A stretch of DNA of 64,000 bases from Acanthornis magna (GCA_036785705.1 JAWUZG010001081.1:33236-97235), one strand, 5' to 3'. Positions 44,972 through 58,807 are shown, counted from the stretch's first letter. The notes: generated from the letters alone by a model not told the origin. Made by a program: numbers and translations.

Positions 44972-47900
44972 GGCTGCAGCATGATATGAGCAATGGTGCT
45001 GAGGCCTTGGCCTTGAGGAAGGCAGCGGGGCTGAGGTGCTGTGGAGCTTCTGAGAAAGGCTGTGTGCTGCCAGGAAGTGCTTTGTTCTAAGGTGCTCCTG
45101 CTTTTTTTGCCTGTTGAACAGACTTTGAAATTAGTTTTTGCCTGGATGGCATCACATTGGTGTTGTCCCGCGTTCAGGGAAAGCTGCCGATGAGAAGTGG
45201 GGCCAGGCTGAAGGCTTGTTGTGACTAAAGGCCATGCCTTGGGGCCCTGTAAGCAGGGGTGCCAAAGGAGGCCCTGGCAGCTGTGCTGGGCCGCAGCAGC
45301 GGTGAGCAGCAAAGTGCCTGTGCGTGGGGCCTCTGCCAGCCGGCAGCTGTCCCCTTTGCTGCACTCGGGGGATGCGCGAAGGAGCACGGCTCCTGGGCCC
45401 CCCATCCTGCCGCTCCCGGAGGCCTCAGCCTTTGGCCGCTGAGAAGATGGCAAGGCATGTGAGAGGAGTATTTCAGTAGCTTGGAGGGGAATTTTGCCTC
45501 GTAGAGCCTCTTTGTGTGCTTGTGGGAGTGCAGGTGTGCATGCGCTGTCTGCAATGTGGGAGAGGGGCTGCTCTGGTGGATTCAGAAGTGCTTTAGGTTT
45601 GTGCCTAAGTTAGGTCTCGAAGTTCCTGCAGTGCTATGGTAAGGGCTGTGTGGATCCTTTGCTGAGGTCTTGGGTTTCAGCTCAGTTCTAAGTGAAGTGT
45701 TGTGTAGTTGAAGTCCAGTTCAGTTGCAATGCCCTTAAGTGCTGTTGCTGCCCTAAGTTGTTGATTTGAATTTGGGTTCTCAAGTGAAATGTTGCTCAAG
45801 TTGAAGTGCTCCTAAGGGAAGTGCTCTTGAGCCTTTGAGCCATGTTCTTCTTATCCTGAGCCTTTGTCTTCTTTAGAGACACAGCCTCACACATACGGAC
45901 AGACAGACAGACATAGATAATTTGGGTTTGATTTCATTTTGGATTGATTGAGTCTGGATTTTTGTTTGTTGCTTTTCCTCGCTGTGCTTTGAGCATGGTG
46001 TAAGTAGTAGAGTGAAGCTTGGCAAGGAAGCTTGTCCTGCTGTGGCTTTTCCATGAAATCTTTCTTTGCCGATAGTTTTCCTATGATTCTTGGAGTGATG
46101 TGCAAGTGCCTGTGCCATCACATGTCTTTAGCAGCGTGGAGCCACCTGGGATGTCAGCAGCGAGGTGCTGTGAGTGAGTGCCTGTGACACCAGGGCTTCT
46201 GGGCAGCGTGCGGACTCGTGGCGTGTGCCTATGGCTGTCCTGGGACGGCCTGTGAGCTCAGTGTTCTTTTGAAAGCTGGATAGCTGTGGCGTGTCCCCAG
46301 GGAGTTCCTGTGACAAGATGTGACCTCGTGGCTCTTTGGCAGCCTGGAGATGGCTGGAGTGTGGCCAGGGGGCAAGTGTGAGTGTCAGGGACTTGCCAGG
46401 TCTTGAGGAGGATGGAGGGTGTAGGGATGTCCCCATGGAGCCCCTGTGAGTGCCTGTGAGCTGGCGGCACCTTAGCAGCGTGAGACTGGTGGGCTGTCAG
46501 CCCTGAGAGGCTGTTGAAGGCCGTGATCTCGGTGCAGAGAGGTTTGTCAAATGGGAGACTCGTGGGATGTCCGTATGGAGCCGCTGGGGTTGTGTGTGCC
46601 CTCAGTGTTCTTGAGGAGCCTCGAGAGCCCTGGGATGGCCCCGTGGAAGCGCAGGGAGTGGCTGTGACACAGCAGCGGTGCCTGATGTGATGAAAGGGCC
46701 CTGGGATGTCAGCTTGGAATGGCTGTGAGTGCCTGAGAGCACACGTCTGTCTCTCATGGCCGGAGAGCTGTGGCAGGTGCCCATGGTAGGTGTGTGAGTG
46801 CAGGTGAGCTCAGGGCTCTGCAGAAGGCTGTAGGCCTGTGGGCTGTGAGGCTGGAAGGCCTGGGAGTGCTTTTGAGCGGAGTGCTGTGTAGCAGTCGGGA
46901 GCCGCCTGGGAGGTTGTAGCAGGATGCTTTGGGCCGGCTGCTTTGCCTTGGAACGTGGTGCAGGCACTTGGAGCATGTGCTATTTGCAAATGTCTCCAGG
47001 TGTCTTTCAGAGGGCCAGCGTGTGTTGTTTTGGCGTTGAATTCTGCTGAAAGTCGTTCTGGCAAGGAAGCCTGCATGAAGGTGCTGCTAGTGAGGCAAAG
47101 ATTTGGCAGATGAGCTGCTGCTGGGAGTTGCAGGCGTCTGCCTGACAGTCAGTCCCTTGAGAGTGTCAATGTGCAGTCAGTCCCCTTTCCTAGGGGAGGT
47201 TTTTCTAGCGTGTTCCTCCTTGGAGTGTGTGAGGGCTCGTGCTGGGGAAGTGGACACCAGCAAGGGCACTCTTGGTGGTGAAGGGAGAGAGAGCTGCCCA
47301 GGAGTGTTGGTGTGGTGAGTTCCATGGAGCTCTACTTGGGAATTGGGTTTTTTTGCTTGCTGTAAGATATGACTGCTTTCCTATTGTTTTCATCGAGTGC
47401 ACTCCATTGTAGTCTGTGTAGCCTCCCAGGAGCAGGTTTAGCTTTTCTATGGAGTGGTCAGTAATTGGGATTGAGTTGTTTGTGTTGAATCATTTGTGTT
47501 AGGGAAGACCTGCTTTTCTAGGAATAGATCAGATGGGCCATTTGTAAGTGCTGCGGGACAGAGTTACTTAAAGCAGGGACAGTGTGAGGCTGGGATTGGA
47601 TGCAGCCGCCGCCAAGGCTCGTGTCTCTGAGAAGGAGTTGAGAAAGCCAAGGGCTGCTCTCTGGCCCTCGTGACTCAGTGGCCAGGCTGCTCTGGGAGGC
47701 TTTGTGTGAATCTGCCAGCACAGCAGCGAGAGATGTCCCCGAGGAGCTTGTGTGAGTGCAGGTGAGATCAGAGCTCTTGAGCAGCCTGGAGAGCCTGGGG
47801 ATGTGGCCATGGAGCCGCCAGGATATCTGGTGACCTCGGGGTTCGTATGAGCAGAGGGAGCACTAAGATGTGCCCATGGCACCTGTGTAAGTGCCTGTGG

Positions 47901-48430
47901 CTGAAGGCCTCTTTTGCAGCCTGGAGAGCCTTGGCATGTGGCCATGAAGCCACAGTGCGTGTCTGTGACATCAGAGCGCTTTGGCAGCATGGAAAGGCCT
48001 GGAATGGCTGCAGGGGCCAGAGGTGAGTGCCTGTGACATCAGAGCTGTCCAGCAGCAGGGAGAGGGAGGGAATGTCACAGGCCATGCCCTGTGAGTTGCT
48101 GTGACAGCGTGGCTCCTTAGCAGCGTGCAGATTGCCGGGATGTTACCCTTGAGGCCCTGGCATTGCCCTTGTCGTGTGTGTTCTTTAGGAAGATAGAGAG
48201 AGCCGTGGCATGTCCCCCTGGAAGTGCAGGGAGTGGCAGTTGCAAAAGAGCTCCTTAGCACTTAGAGACAGGTGGGATGTCCCCATGGAGGCACTGTGAG
48301 AGCCCGTGACCTCAGAGGTCTTTGGAAGGTGAGAGAGCCGCGGGATGCCATGGGATGTGAGCATGGGGAGCCTGTGGGCAGGTGTGATCTCCCTGCTTGT
48401 GCTGGTGCATCCCCCCCTGGCCTTTTTTCA
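44972..48430 (+). repeat. Unit 14 (3459 bp)
   Basis: Mosaic copy: AAAGGCTG and GCTTTGTTC with TTTGCCTG, GACTAAAGG, CCCC near 45353, CCTCAGCC, CATGTG at the E-box, CACATACGG, CATGAAATC. Private sites are TTTGGGTTCTCAAG near 45774 and AGCACACGTC near 46740. It carries the ACACCAGCAAG one-base-short form near 47254 with GAGAGTGTC (as in unit 7), and GGTTCGTATG near 47841 (shared with unit 15). Confidence 0.97.
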
Positions 48431-51400
48431 GGCTGCAGCATGATATGAGCAATGGTGCTGAGGCCTTGGCCTTGAGGAAGGCAGCGGGGCTGAGGTGCTG
48501 TGGAGCTTCTGAGAAAGGCTGTGTGCTGCCAGGAAGTGCTTTGTTCTAAGGTGCTCCTGCTTTTTTTGCTTGTTGAACAGACTTTGAAATTAGTTTTTGC
48601 CTGGATGGCATCACATTGGTGTTGTCCCGCGTTCAGGGAAAGCTGCCGATGAGAAGTGGGGCCAGGCTGAAGGCTTGTTGTGACGAAAGGCCATGCCTTG
48701 GGGCCCTGTAAGCAGGGGTGCCAAAGGAGGCCCTGGCAGCTGTGCTGGGCCGCAGCAGCGGTGAGCAGCAAAGTGCCTGTGCGTGGGGCCTCTGCCAGCC
48801 GGCAGCTGTCCCGTTTGCTGCACTCGGGGGATGCGCGAAGGAGCACGGCTCCTGGGCCCCCCATCCTGCCGCTCCCGGAGGCCTCAGGCTTTGGCCGCTG
48901 AGAAGATGGCAAGGCACGTGAGAGGAGTATTTCAGTAGCTTGGAGGGGAATTTTGCCTCGTAGAGCCTCTTTGTGTGCTTGTGGGAGTGCAGGTGTGCAT
49001 GCGCTGTCTGCAATGTGGGAGAGGGGCTGCTCTGGTGGATTCAGAAGTGCTTTAGGTTTGTGCCTAAGTTAGGTCTCGAAGTTCCTGCAGTGCTATGGTA
49101 AGGGCTGTGTGGATCCTTTGCTGAGGTCTTGGGTTTCAGCTCAGTTCTAAGTGAAGTGTTGTGTAGTTGAAGTCCAGTTCAGTTGCAATGCCCTTAAGTG
49201 CTGTTGCTGCCCTAAGTTGTTGATTTGAATTTGGATTATCAAGTGAAATGTTGCTCAAGTTGAAGTGCTCCTAAGGGAAGTGCTCTTGAGCCTTTGAGCC
49301 ATGTTCTTCTTATCCTGAGCCTTTGTCTTCTTTAGAGACACAGCCTCACACACACGGACAGACAGACAGACATAGATAATTTGGGTTTGATTTCATTTTG
49401 GATTGATTGAGTCTGGATTTTTGTTTGTTGCTTTTCCTCGCTGTGCTTTGAGCATGGTGTAAGTAGTAGAGTGAAGCTTGGCAAGGAAGCTTGTCGTGCT
49501 GTGGCTTTTCCATGAATTCTGTCTTTGCCGATAGTTTTCCTATGATTCTTGGAGTGATGTGCAAGTGCCTGTGCCATCACATGTCTTTAGCAGCGTGGAG
49601 CCACCTGGGATGTCAGCAGCGAGGTGCTGTGAGTGAGTGCCTGTGACACCAGGGCTTCTGGGCAGCGTGCGGACTCGTGGCGTGTGCCTATGGCTGTCCT
49701 GGGACGGCCTGTGAGCTCAGTGTTCTTTTGAAAGCTGGATAGCTGTGGCGTGTCCCCAGGGAGTTCTGTGACAAGATGTGACCTCGTGGCTCTTTGGCAG
49801 CCTGGAGATGGCTGGAGTGTGGCCAGGGGGCAAGTGTGAGTGTCAGGGACTTGCCAGGTCTTGAGGAGGATGGAGGGTGTAGGGATGTCCCCATGGAGCC
49901 CCTGTGAGTGCCTGTGAGCTGGCGGCACCTTAGCAGCGTGAGACTGGTGGGCTGTCAGCCCTGAGAGGCTGTTGAAGGCCGTGATCTCGGTGCAGAGAGG
50001 TTTGTCAAATGGGAGACTCGTGGGATGTCCGTATGGAGCCGCTGGGGTTGTGTGTGCCCTCAGTGTTCTTGAGGAGCCTCGAGAGCCCTGGGATGGCCCC
50101 GTGGAAGCGCAGGGAGTGGCTGTGACACAGCAGCGGTGCCTGATGTGATGAAAGGGCCCTGGGATGTCAGCTTGGAATGGCTGTGAGTGCCTGAGAGCAC
50201 AGGTCTGTCTCTCATGGCCGGAGAGCTGTGGCAGGTGCCCATGGTAGGTGTGTGAGTGCAGGTGAGCTCAGGGCTCTGCAGAAGGCTGTAGGCCTGTGGG
50301 CTGTGAGGCTGGAAGGCCTGGGAGTGCTTTTGAGCGGAGTGCTGTGTAGCAGTCGGGAGCCGCCTGGGAGGTTGTAGCAGGATGCTTTGGGCCGGCTGCT
50401 TTGCCTTGGAACGTGGTGCAGGCACTTGGAGCATGTGCTATTTGCAAATGTCTCCAGGTGTCTTTCAGAGGGCCAGCGTGTGTTGTTTTGGTGTTGAATT
50501 CTGCTGAAAGTCCTTCTGGCAAGGAAGCCTGCATGAAGGTGCTGCTAGTGAGGCAAAGATTTGGCAGATGAGCTGCTGCTGGGAGTTGCAGGCGTCTGCC
50601 TGACAGTCAGTCCCTTGAGAGTGTCAATGTGCAGTCAGTCCCCTTTCCTAGGGGAGGTTTTTCTAGCGTGTTCCTCCTTGGAGTGTGTGAGGGCTCGTGC
50701 TGGGGAAGTGGACAGCAAGCAAGGGCACTCTTGGTGGTGAAGGGAGAGAGAGCTGCCCAGGAGTGTTGGTGTGGTGAGTTCCATGGAGCTCTACTTGGGA
50801 ATTGGGTTTTTTTGCTTGCTGTAAGATATGACCGCTTTCCTATTGTTTTCATCGAGTGCACTCCATTGTAGTCTGTGTAGCCTCCCAGGAGCAGGTTTAG
50901 CTTTTCTATGGAGAGGTCAGTAATTGGGATTGAGTTGTTTGTGTTGAATCATTTGTGTTAGGGAAGACCTGCTTTTCTAGGAATAGATCAGATGGGCCAT
51001 TTGTAAGTGCTGCGGGACAGAGTTACTTAAAGCAGGGACAGTGTGAGGCTGGGATTGGATGCAGCCGCCGCCAAGGCTCGTGTCTCTGAGAAGGAGTTGA
51101 GAAAGCCAAGGGCTGCTCTCTGGCCCTCGTGACTCAGTGGCCAGGCTGCTCTGGGAGGCTTTGTGTGAATCTGCCAGCACAGCAGCGAGAGATGTCCCCG
51201 AGGAGCTTGTGTGAGTGCAGGTGAGATCAGAGCTCTTGAGCAGCCTGGAGAGCCTGGGGATGTGGCCATGGAGCCGCCAGGATATCTGGTGACCTCGGGG
51301 TTCGTATGAGCAGAGGGAGCACTAAGATGTGCCCATGGCACCTGTGTAAGTGCCTGTGGCTGAAGGCCTCTTTTGCAGCCTGGAGAGCCTTGGCATGTGG

Positions 51401-51889
51401 CCATGAAGCCACAGTGCGTGTCTGTGACATCAGAGCGCTTTGGCAGCATGGAAAGGCCTGGAATGGCTGCAGGGGCCAGAGGTGAGTGCCTGTGACATCA
51501 CAGCTGTCCAGCAGCAGGGAGAGGGAGGGAATGTCACAGGCCATGCCCTGTGAGTTGCTGTGACAGCGTGGCTCCTTAGCAGCGTGCAGATTGCCGGGAT
51601 GTTACCCTTGAGGCCCTGGCATTGCCCTTGTCGTGTGTGTTCTTTAGGAAGATAGAGAGAGCCGTGGCATGTCCCCCTGGAAGTGCAGGGAGTGGCAGTT
51701 GCAAAAGAGCTCCTTAGCACTTAGAGACAGGTGGGATGTCCCCATGGAGGCACTGTGAGAGCCCGTGACCTCAGAGGTCTTTGGAAGGTGAGAGAGCCGC
51801 GGGATGCCATGGGATGTGAGCATGGGGAGCCTGTGGGCAGGTGTGATCTCCCTGCTTGTGCTGGTGCATCCCCCCCTGGCCTTTTTTCA
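48431..51889 (+). repeat. Unit 15 (3459 bp)
   Basis: 5' half: AAAGGCTG, GCTTTGTTC, TTTGCTTG, CCTCAGGCTT, CACGTG, TTGTCGTGCTG near 49494, and CATGAATTCTGTC near 49520. The last is shared only with the partial unit 19. It has the one-base-short GTTCTGTG near 49765. The 3' half shows AGTCCTTC, GAGAGTGTC, GACCGCTTT near 50831, GGAGAGGTCAG near 50911 (shared with unit 17) and GGTTCGTATG near 51301. Confidence 0.97.
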
Positions 51890-54800
51890 GGCTGCAGCAT
51901 GATATGAGCAATGGTGCTGAGGCCTTGGCCTTGAGGAAGGCAGCGGGGCTGAGGTGCTGTGGAGCTTCTGAGAAATGCTGTGTGCTGCCAGGAAGTGCTT
52001 TGTTCTAAGGTGCTCCTGCTTTTTTTGCTTGTTGAACAGACTTTGAAATTAGTTTTTGCCTGGATGGCATCACATTGGTGTTGTCCCGCGTTCAGGGAAA
52101 GCTGCCGATGAGAAGTGGGGCCAGGCTGAAGGCTTGTTGTGACGAAAGGCCATGCCTTGGGGCCCTGTAAGCAGGGGTGCCAAAGGAGGCCCTGGCAGCT
52201 GTGCTGGGCCGCAGCAGCGGTGAGCAGCAAAGTGCCTGTGCGTGGGGCCTCTGCCAGCCGGCAGCTGTCCCGTTTGCTGCACTCGGGGGATGCGCGAAGG
52301 AGCACGGCTCCTGGGCCCCCCATCCTGCCGCTCCCGGAGGCCTCAGGCTTTGGCCGCTGAGAAGATGGCAAGGCACGTGAGAGGAGTATTTCAGTAGCTT
52401 GGAGGGGAATTTTGCCTCGTAGAGCCTCTTTGTGTGCTTGTGGGAGTGCAGGTGTGCATGCGCTGTCTGCAATGTGGGAGAGGGGCTGCTCTGGTGGATT
52501 CAGAAGTGCTTTAGGTTTGTGCCTAAGTTAGGTCTCGAAGTTCCTGCAGTGCTATGGTAAGGGCTGTGTGGATCCTTTGCTGAGGTCTTGGGTTTCAGCT
52601 CAGTTCTAAGTGAAGTGTTGTGTAGTTGAAGTCCAGTTCAGTTGCAATGCCCTTAAGTGCTGTTGCTGCCCTAAGTTGTTGATTTGAATTTGGATTAACA
52701 AGTGAAATGTTGCTCAAGTTGAAGTGCTCCTAAGGGAAGTGCTCTTGAGCCTTTGAGCCATGTTCTTCTTATCCTGAGCCTTTGTCTTCTTTAGAGACAC
52801 AGCCTCACACATACGGACAGACAGACAGACATAGATAATTTGGGTTTGATTTCATTTTGGATTGTTTGAGTCTGGATTTTTGTTTGTTGCTTTTCCTCGC
52901 TGTGCTTTGAGCATGGTGTAAGTAGTAGAGTGAAGCTTGGCAAGGAAGCTTGTCCTGCTGTGGCTTTTCCATGAATTCTTTCTTTGCCGATAGTTTTCCT
53001 ATGATTCTTGGAGTGATGTGCAAGTGCCTGTGCCATCACATGTCTTTAGCAGCGTGGAGCCACCTGGGATGTCAGCAGCGAGGTGCTGTGAGTGAGTGCC
53101 TGTGACACCAGGGCTTCTGGGCAGCGTGCGGACTCGTGGTGTGTGCCTATGGCTGTCCTGGGACGGCCTGTGAGCTCAGTGTTCTTTTGAAAGCTGGATA
53201 GCTGTGGCGTGTCCCCAGGGAGTTCTGTGACAAGATGTGACCTCGTGGCTCTTTGGCAGCCTGGAGATGGCTGGAGTGTGGCCAGGGGGCAAGTGTGAGT
53301 GTCAGGGACTTGCCAGGTCTTGAGGAGGATGGAGGGTGTAGGGATGTCCCCATGGAGCCCCTGTGAGTGCCTGTGAGCTGGCGGCACCTTAGCAGCGTGA
53401 GACTGGTGGGCTGTCAGCCCTGAGAGGCTGTTGAAGGCCGTGATCTCGGTGCAGAGAGGTTTGTCAAATGGGAGACTCGTGGGATGTCCATATGGAGCCG
53501 CTGGGGTTGTGTGTGCCCTCAGTGTTCTTGAGGAGCCTCGAGAGCCCTGGGATGGCCCCGTGGAAGCGCAGGGAGTGGCTGTGACACAGCAGCGGTGCCT
53601 GATGTGATGAAAGGGCCCTGGGATGTCAGCTTGGAATGGCTGTGAGTGCCTGAGAGCACAGGTCTGTCTCTCATGGCCGGAGAGCTGTGGCAGGTGCCCA
53701 TGGTAGGTGTGTGAGTGCAGGTGAGCTCAGGGCTCTGCAGAAGGCTGTAGGCCTGTGGGCTGTGAGGCTGGAAGGCCTGGGAGTGCTTTTGAGCGGAGTG
53801 CTGTGTAGCAGTCGGGAGCCCCCTGGGAGGTTGTAGCAGGATGCTTTGGGCTGGCTGCTTTGCCTTGGAACGTGGTGCAGGCACTTGGAGCATGTGCTAT
53901 TTGCAAATGTCTCCAGGTGTCTTTCAGAGGGCCAGCGTGTGTTGTTTTGGTGTTGAATTCTGCTGAAAGTCCTTCTGGCAAGGAAGCCTGCATGAAGGTG
54001 CTGCTAGTGAGGCAAAGATTTGGCAGATGAGGTGCTGCCGGGAGTTGCAGGCGTCTGCCTGACAGTCAGTCCCTTGAGAGTGTCAATGTGCAGTCAGTCC
54101 CCTTTCCTAGGGGAGGTTTTTCTAGCGTGTTCCTCCTTGGAGTGTGTGAGGGCTCGTGCTGGGGAAGTGGACACCAGCAAGGGCACTCTTGGTGGTGAAG
54201 GGAGAGAGAGCTGCCCAGGAGTGTTGGTGTGGTGAGTTCCATGGAGCTCTACTTGGGAATTGGGTTTTTTTGCTTGCTGTAAGATATGACTGCTTTCCTA
54301 TTGTTTTAATCAAGTGCACTCCATTGTAGTCTGTGTAGCCTCCCAGGAGCAGGTTTAGCTTTTCTATGGAGTGGTCAGTAATTGGGATTGAGTTGTTTGT
54401 GTTGAATCATTTGTGTTAGGGAAGACCTGCTTTTCTAGGAATAGATCAGATGGGCCATTTGTAAGTGCTGCGGGACAGAGTTACTTAAAGCAGGGACAGT
54501 GTGAGGCTGGGATTGGATGCAGCCGCCGCCAAGGCTCGTGTCTCTGAGAAGGAGTTGAGAAAGCCAAGGGCTGCTCTCTGGCCCTCGTGACTCAGTGGCC
54601 AGGCTGCTCTGGGAGGCTTTGTGTGAATCTGCCAGCACAGCAGCGAGAGATGTCCCCGAGGAGCTTGTGTGAGTGCAGGTGAGATCAGAGCTCTTGAGCA
54701 GCCTGGAGAGCCTGGGGATGTGGCCATGGAGCCGCCAGGATATCTGGTGACCTCGGGGTTCCTATGAGCAGAGGGAGCACTAAGATGTGCCCATGGCACC

Positions 54801-55347
54801 TGTGTAAGTGCCTGTGGCTGAAGGCCTCTTTTGCAGCCTGGAGAGCCTTGGCATGTGGCCATGAAGCCACAGTGCGTGTCTGTGACATCAGAGCGCTTTG
54901 GCAGCATGGAAAGGCCTGGAATGGCTGCAGGGGCCAGAGGTGAGTGCCTGTGACATCACAGCTGTCCAGCAGCAGGGAGAGGGAGGGAATGTCACAGGCC
55001 ATGCCCTGTGAGTTGCTGTGACAGCGTGGCTCCTTAGCAGCGTGCAGATTGCCGGGATGTTACCCTTGAGGCCCTGGCATTGCCCTTGTCGTGTGTGTTC
55101 TTTAGGAAGATAGAGAGAGCCGTGGCATGTCCCCCTGGAAGTGCAGGGAGTGGCAGTTGCAAAAGAGCTCCTTAGCACTTAGAGACAGGTGGGATGTCCC
55201 CATGGAGGCACTGTGAGAGCCCGTGACCTCAGAGGTCTTTGGAAGGTGAGAGAGCCGCGGGATGCCATGGGATGTGAGCATGGGGAGCCTGTGGGCAGGT
55301 GTGATCTCCCTGCTTGTGCTGGTGCATCCCCCCCTGGCCTTTTTTCA
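51890..55347 (+). repeat. Unit 16 (3458 bp)
   Basis: Two one-base-short forms occur together (GTTCTGTG near 53224 and ACACCAGCAAG near 54171). The 5' part has AAATGCTG with GCTTTGTTC and TTTGCTTG, GGATTAACAAG near 52692 and GATTGTTTGAG near 52861, shared only with unit 17. Private changes include CGTGGTGTGTGCC near 53136, TGTCCATATGG near 53487, ATGAGGTGCTGCC near 54028 and TTTTAATCAAG near 54304. Confidence 0.97.
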
Positions 55348-58300
55348 GGCTGCAGCATGATATGAGCAATGGTGCTGAGGCCTTGGCCTTGAGGAAGGCA
55401 GCGGGGCTGAGGTGCTGTGGAGCTTCTGAGAAATGCTGTGTGCTGCCAGGAAGTGCTTTGTTCTAAGGTGCTCCTGCTTTTTTTGCTTGTTGAACAGACT
55501 TTGAAATTAGTTTTTGCCTGGATGGCATCACATTGGTGTTGTCCCGCGTTCAGGGAAAGCTGCCGATGAGAAGTGGGGCCAGGCTGAAGGCTTGTTGTGA
55601 CGAAAGGCCATGCCTTGGGGCCCTGTAAGCAGGGGTGCCAAAGGAGGCCCTGGCAGCTGTGCTGGGCCGCAGCAGCGGTGAGCAGCAAAGTGCCTGTGCG
55701 TGGGGCCTCTGCCAGCCGGCAGCTGTCCCCTTTGCTGCACTCGGGGGATGCGCGAAGGAGCACGGCTCCTGGGCCCCCCATCCTGCCGCTCCCGGAGGCC
55801 TCAGGCTTTGGCCGCTGAGAAGATGGCAAGGCACGTGAGAGGAGTATTTCAGTAGCTTGGAGGGGAATTTTGCCTCGTAGAGCCTCTTTGTGTGCTTGTG
55901 GGAGTGCAGGTGTGCATGCGCTGTCTGCAATGTGGGAGAGGGGCTGCTCTGGTGGATTCAGAAGTGCTTTAGGTTTGTGCCTAAGTTAGGTCTCGAAGTT
56001 CCTGCAGTGCTATGGTAAGGGCTGTGTGGATCCTTTGCTGAGGTCTTGGGTTTCAGCTCAGTTCTAAGTGAAGTGTTGTGTAGTTGAAGTCCAGTTCAGT
56101 TGCAATGCCCTTAAGTGCTGTTGCTGCCCTAAGTTGTTGATTTGAATTTGGATTAACAAGTGAAATGTTGCTCAAGTTGAAGTGCTCCTAAGGGAAGTGC
56201 TCTTGAGCCTTTGAGCCATGTTCTTCTTATCCTGAGCCTTTGTCTTCTTTAGAGACACAGCCTCACACATACGGACAGACAGACAGACATAGATAATTTG
56301 GGTTTGATTTCATTTTGGATTGTTTGAGTCTGGATTTTTGTTTGTTGCTTTTCCTCGCTGTGCTTTGAGCATGGTGTAAGTAGTAGAGTGAAGCTTGGCA
56401 AGGAAGCTTGTCCTGCTGTGGCTTTTCCATGAATTCTTTCTTTGCCGATAGTTTTCCTATGATTCTTGGAGTGATGTGCAAGTGCCTGTGCCATCACATG
56501 TCTTTAGCAGCGTGGAGCCACCTGGGATGTCAGCAGCGAGGTGCTGTGAGTGAGTGCCTGTGACACCAGGGCTTCTGGGCAGCGTGCGGACTCGTGGCGT
56601 GTGCCTATGGCTGTCCTGGGACGGCCTGTGAGCTCAGTGTTCTTTTGAAAGCTGGATAGCTGTGGCGTGTCCCCAGGGAGTTCCTGTGACAAGATGTGAC
56701 CTCGTGGCTCTTTGGCAGCCTGGAGATGGCTGGAGTGTGGCCAGGGGGCAAGTGTGAGTGTCAGGGACTTGCCAGCTCTTGAGGAGGATGGAGGGTGCAG
56801 GGATGTCCCCATGGAGCCCCTGTGAGTGCCTGTGAGCTGGCGGCACCTTAGCAGCGTGAGACTGGTGGGCTGTCAGCCCTGAGAGGCTGTTGAAGGCCGT
56901 GATCTCGGTGCAGAGAGGTTTGTCAAATGGGAGACTCGTGGGATGTCCGTATGGAGCCGCTGGGGTTGTGTGTGCCCTCAGTGTTCTTGAGGAGCCTCGA
57001 GAGCCCTGGGATGGCCCCGTGGAAGCGCAGGGAGTGGCTGTGACACAGCAACGGTGCCTGATGTGATGAAAGGGCCCTGGGATGTCAGCTTGGAATGGCT
57101 GTGAGTGCCTGAGAGCACAGGTCTGTCTCTCATGGCCGGAGAGCTGTGGCAGGTGCCCATGGTAGGTGTGTGAGTGCAGGTGAGCTCAGGGCTCTGCAGA
57201 AGGCTGTAGGCCTGTGGGCTGTGAGGCTGGAAGGCCTGGGAGTGCTTTGGAGCTGAGTGCTCTGTAGCAGTCGGGAGCCGCCTGGGAGGTTGTAGCAGGA
57301 TGCTTTGGGCCGGCTGCTTTGCCTTGGAACGTGGTGCAGGCACTTGGAGCATGTGCTATTTGCAAATGTCTCCAGGTGTCTTTCAGAGGGCCAGCGTGTG
57401 TTGTTTTGGCCTTGAATTCTGCTGAAAGTCGTTCTGGCAAGGAAGCCTGCATGAAGGTGCTGCTAGTGAGGCAAAGATTTGGCAGATGAGCTGCTGCTGG
57501 GAGTTGCAGGCGTCTGCCTGACAGTCAGTCCCTTGAGAATGTCAATGTGCAGTCAGTCCCCTTTCCTAGGGGAGGTTTTTCTAGCGTGTTCCTCCTTGGA
57601 GTGTGTGAGGGCTCGTGCTGGGGAAGTGGACAGCAAGCAAGGGCACTCTTGGTGGTGAAGGGAGAGAGAGCTGCCCAGGAGTGTTGGTGTGGTGAGTTCC
57701 ATGGAGCTCTACTTGGGAACTGGGTTTTTTTGCTTGCTGTAAGATATGACCGCTTTCCTATTGTTTTCATCGAGTGCACTCCATTGTAGTCTGTGTAGCC
57801 TCCCAGGAGCAGGTTTAGCTTTTCTATGGAGAGGTCAGTAATTGGGATTGAGTTGTTTGTGTTGAATCATTTGTGTTAGGGAAGACCTGCTTTTCTAGGA
57901 ATAGATCAGATGGGCCATTTGTAAGTGCTGCGGGACAGAGTTACTTAAAGCAGGGACAGTGTGAGGCTGGGATTGGATGCAGCCGCCGCCAAGGCTCGTG
58001 TCTCTGAGAAGGAGTTGAGAAAGCCAAGGGCTGCTCTCTGGCCCTCGTGACTCAGTGGCCAGGCTGCTCTGGGAGGCTTTGTGTGAATCTGCCAGCACAG
58101 CAGCGAGAGATGTCCCCGAGGAGCTTGTGTGAGTGCAGGTGAGATCAGAGCTCTTGAGCAGCCTGGAGAGCCTGGGGATGTGGCCATGGAGCCGCCAGGA
58201 TATCTGGTGACCTCGGGGTTCCTATGAGCAGAGGGAGCACTAAGATGTGCCCATGGCACCTGTGTAAGTGCCTGTGGCTGAAGGCCTCTTTTGCAGCCTG

Positions 58301-58807
58301 GAGAGCCTTGGCATGTGGCCATGAAGCCACAGTGCGTGTCTGTGACATCAGAGCGCTTTGGCAGCATGGAAAGGCCTGGAATGGCTGCAGGGGCCAGAGG
58401 TGAGTGCCTGTGACATCAGAGCTGTCCAGCAGCAGGGAGAGGGAGGGAATGTCACAGGCGATGCCCTGTGAGTTGCTGTGACAGCGTGGCTCCTTAGCAG
58501 CGTGCAGATTGCCGGGATGTTACCCTTGAGGCCCTGGCATTGCCCTTGTCGTGTGTGTTCTTTAGGAAGATAGAGAGAGCCGTGGCATGTCCCCCTGGAA
58601 GTGCAGGGAGTGGCAGTTGCAAAAGAGCTCCTTAGCACTTAGAGACAGGTGGGATGTCCCCATGGAGGCACTGTGAGAGCCCGTGACCTCAGAGGTCTTT
58701 GGAAGGTGAGAGAGCCGCGGGATGCCATGGGATGTGAGCATGGGGAGCCTGTGGGCAGGTGTGATCTCCCTGCTTGTGCTGGTGCATCCCCCCCTGGCCT
58801 TTTTTCA
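55348..58807 (+). repeat. Unit 17 (3460 bp), hybrid
   Basis: The 5' part equals unit 16 (AAATGCTG, GGATTAACAAG, GATTGTTTGAG), except CCCC near 55730. Beyond about 56600 it is type III-like (GTTCCTGTG, CCAGCTCTTG, GTGCAGGG, CAGCAACGG, TTTGGAGCTGAGTGCTCTG). GGCCTTGAATTC near 57408 is shared only with unit 18. Private GGGAACTGGG lies near 57716. GACCGCTTT and GGAGAGGTCAG recur from unit 15. Confidence 0.97.
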
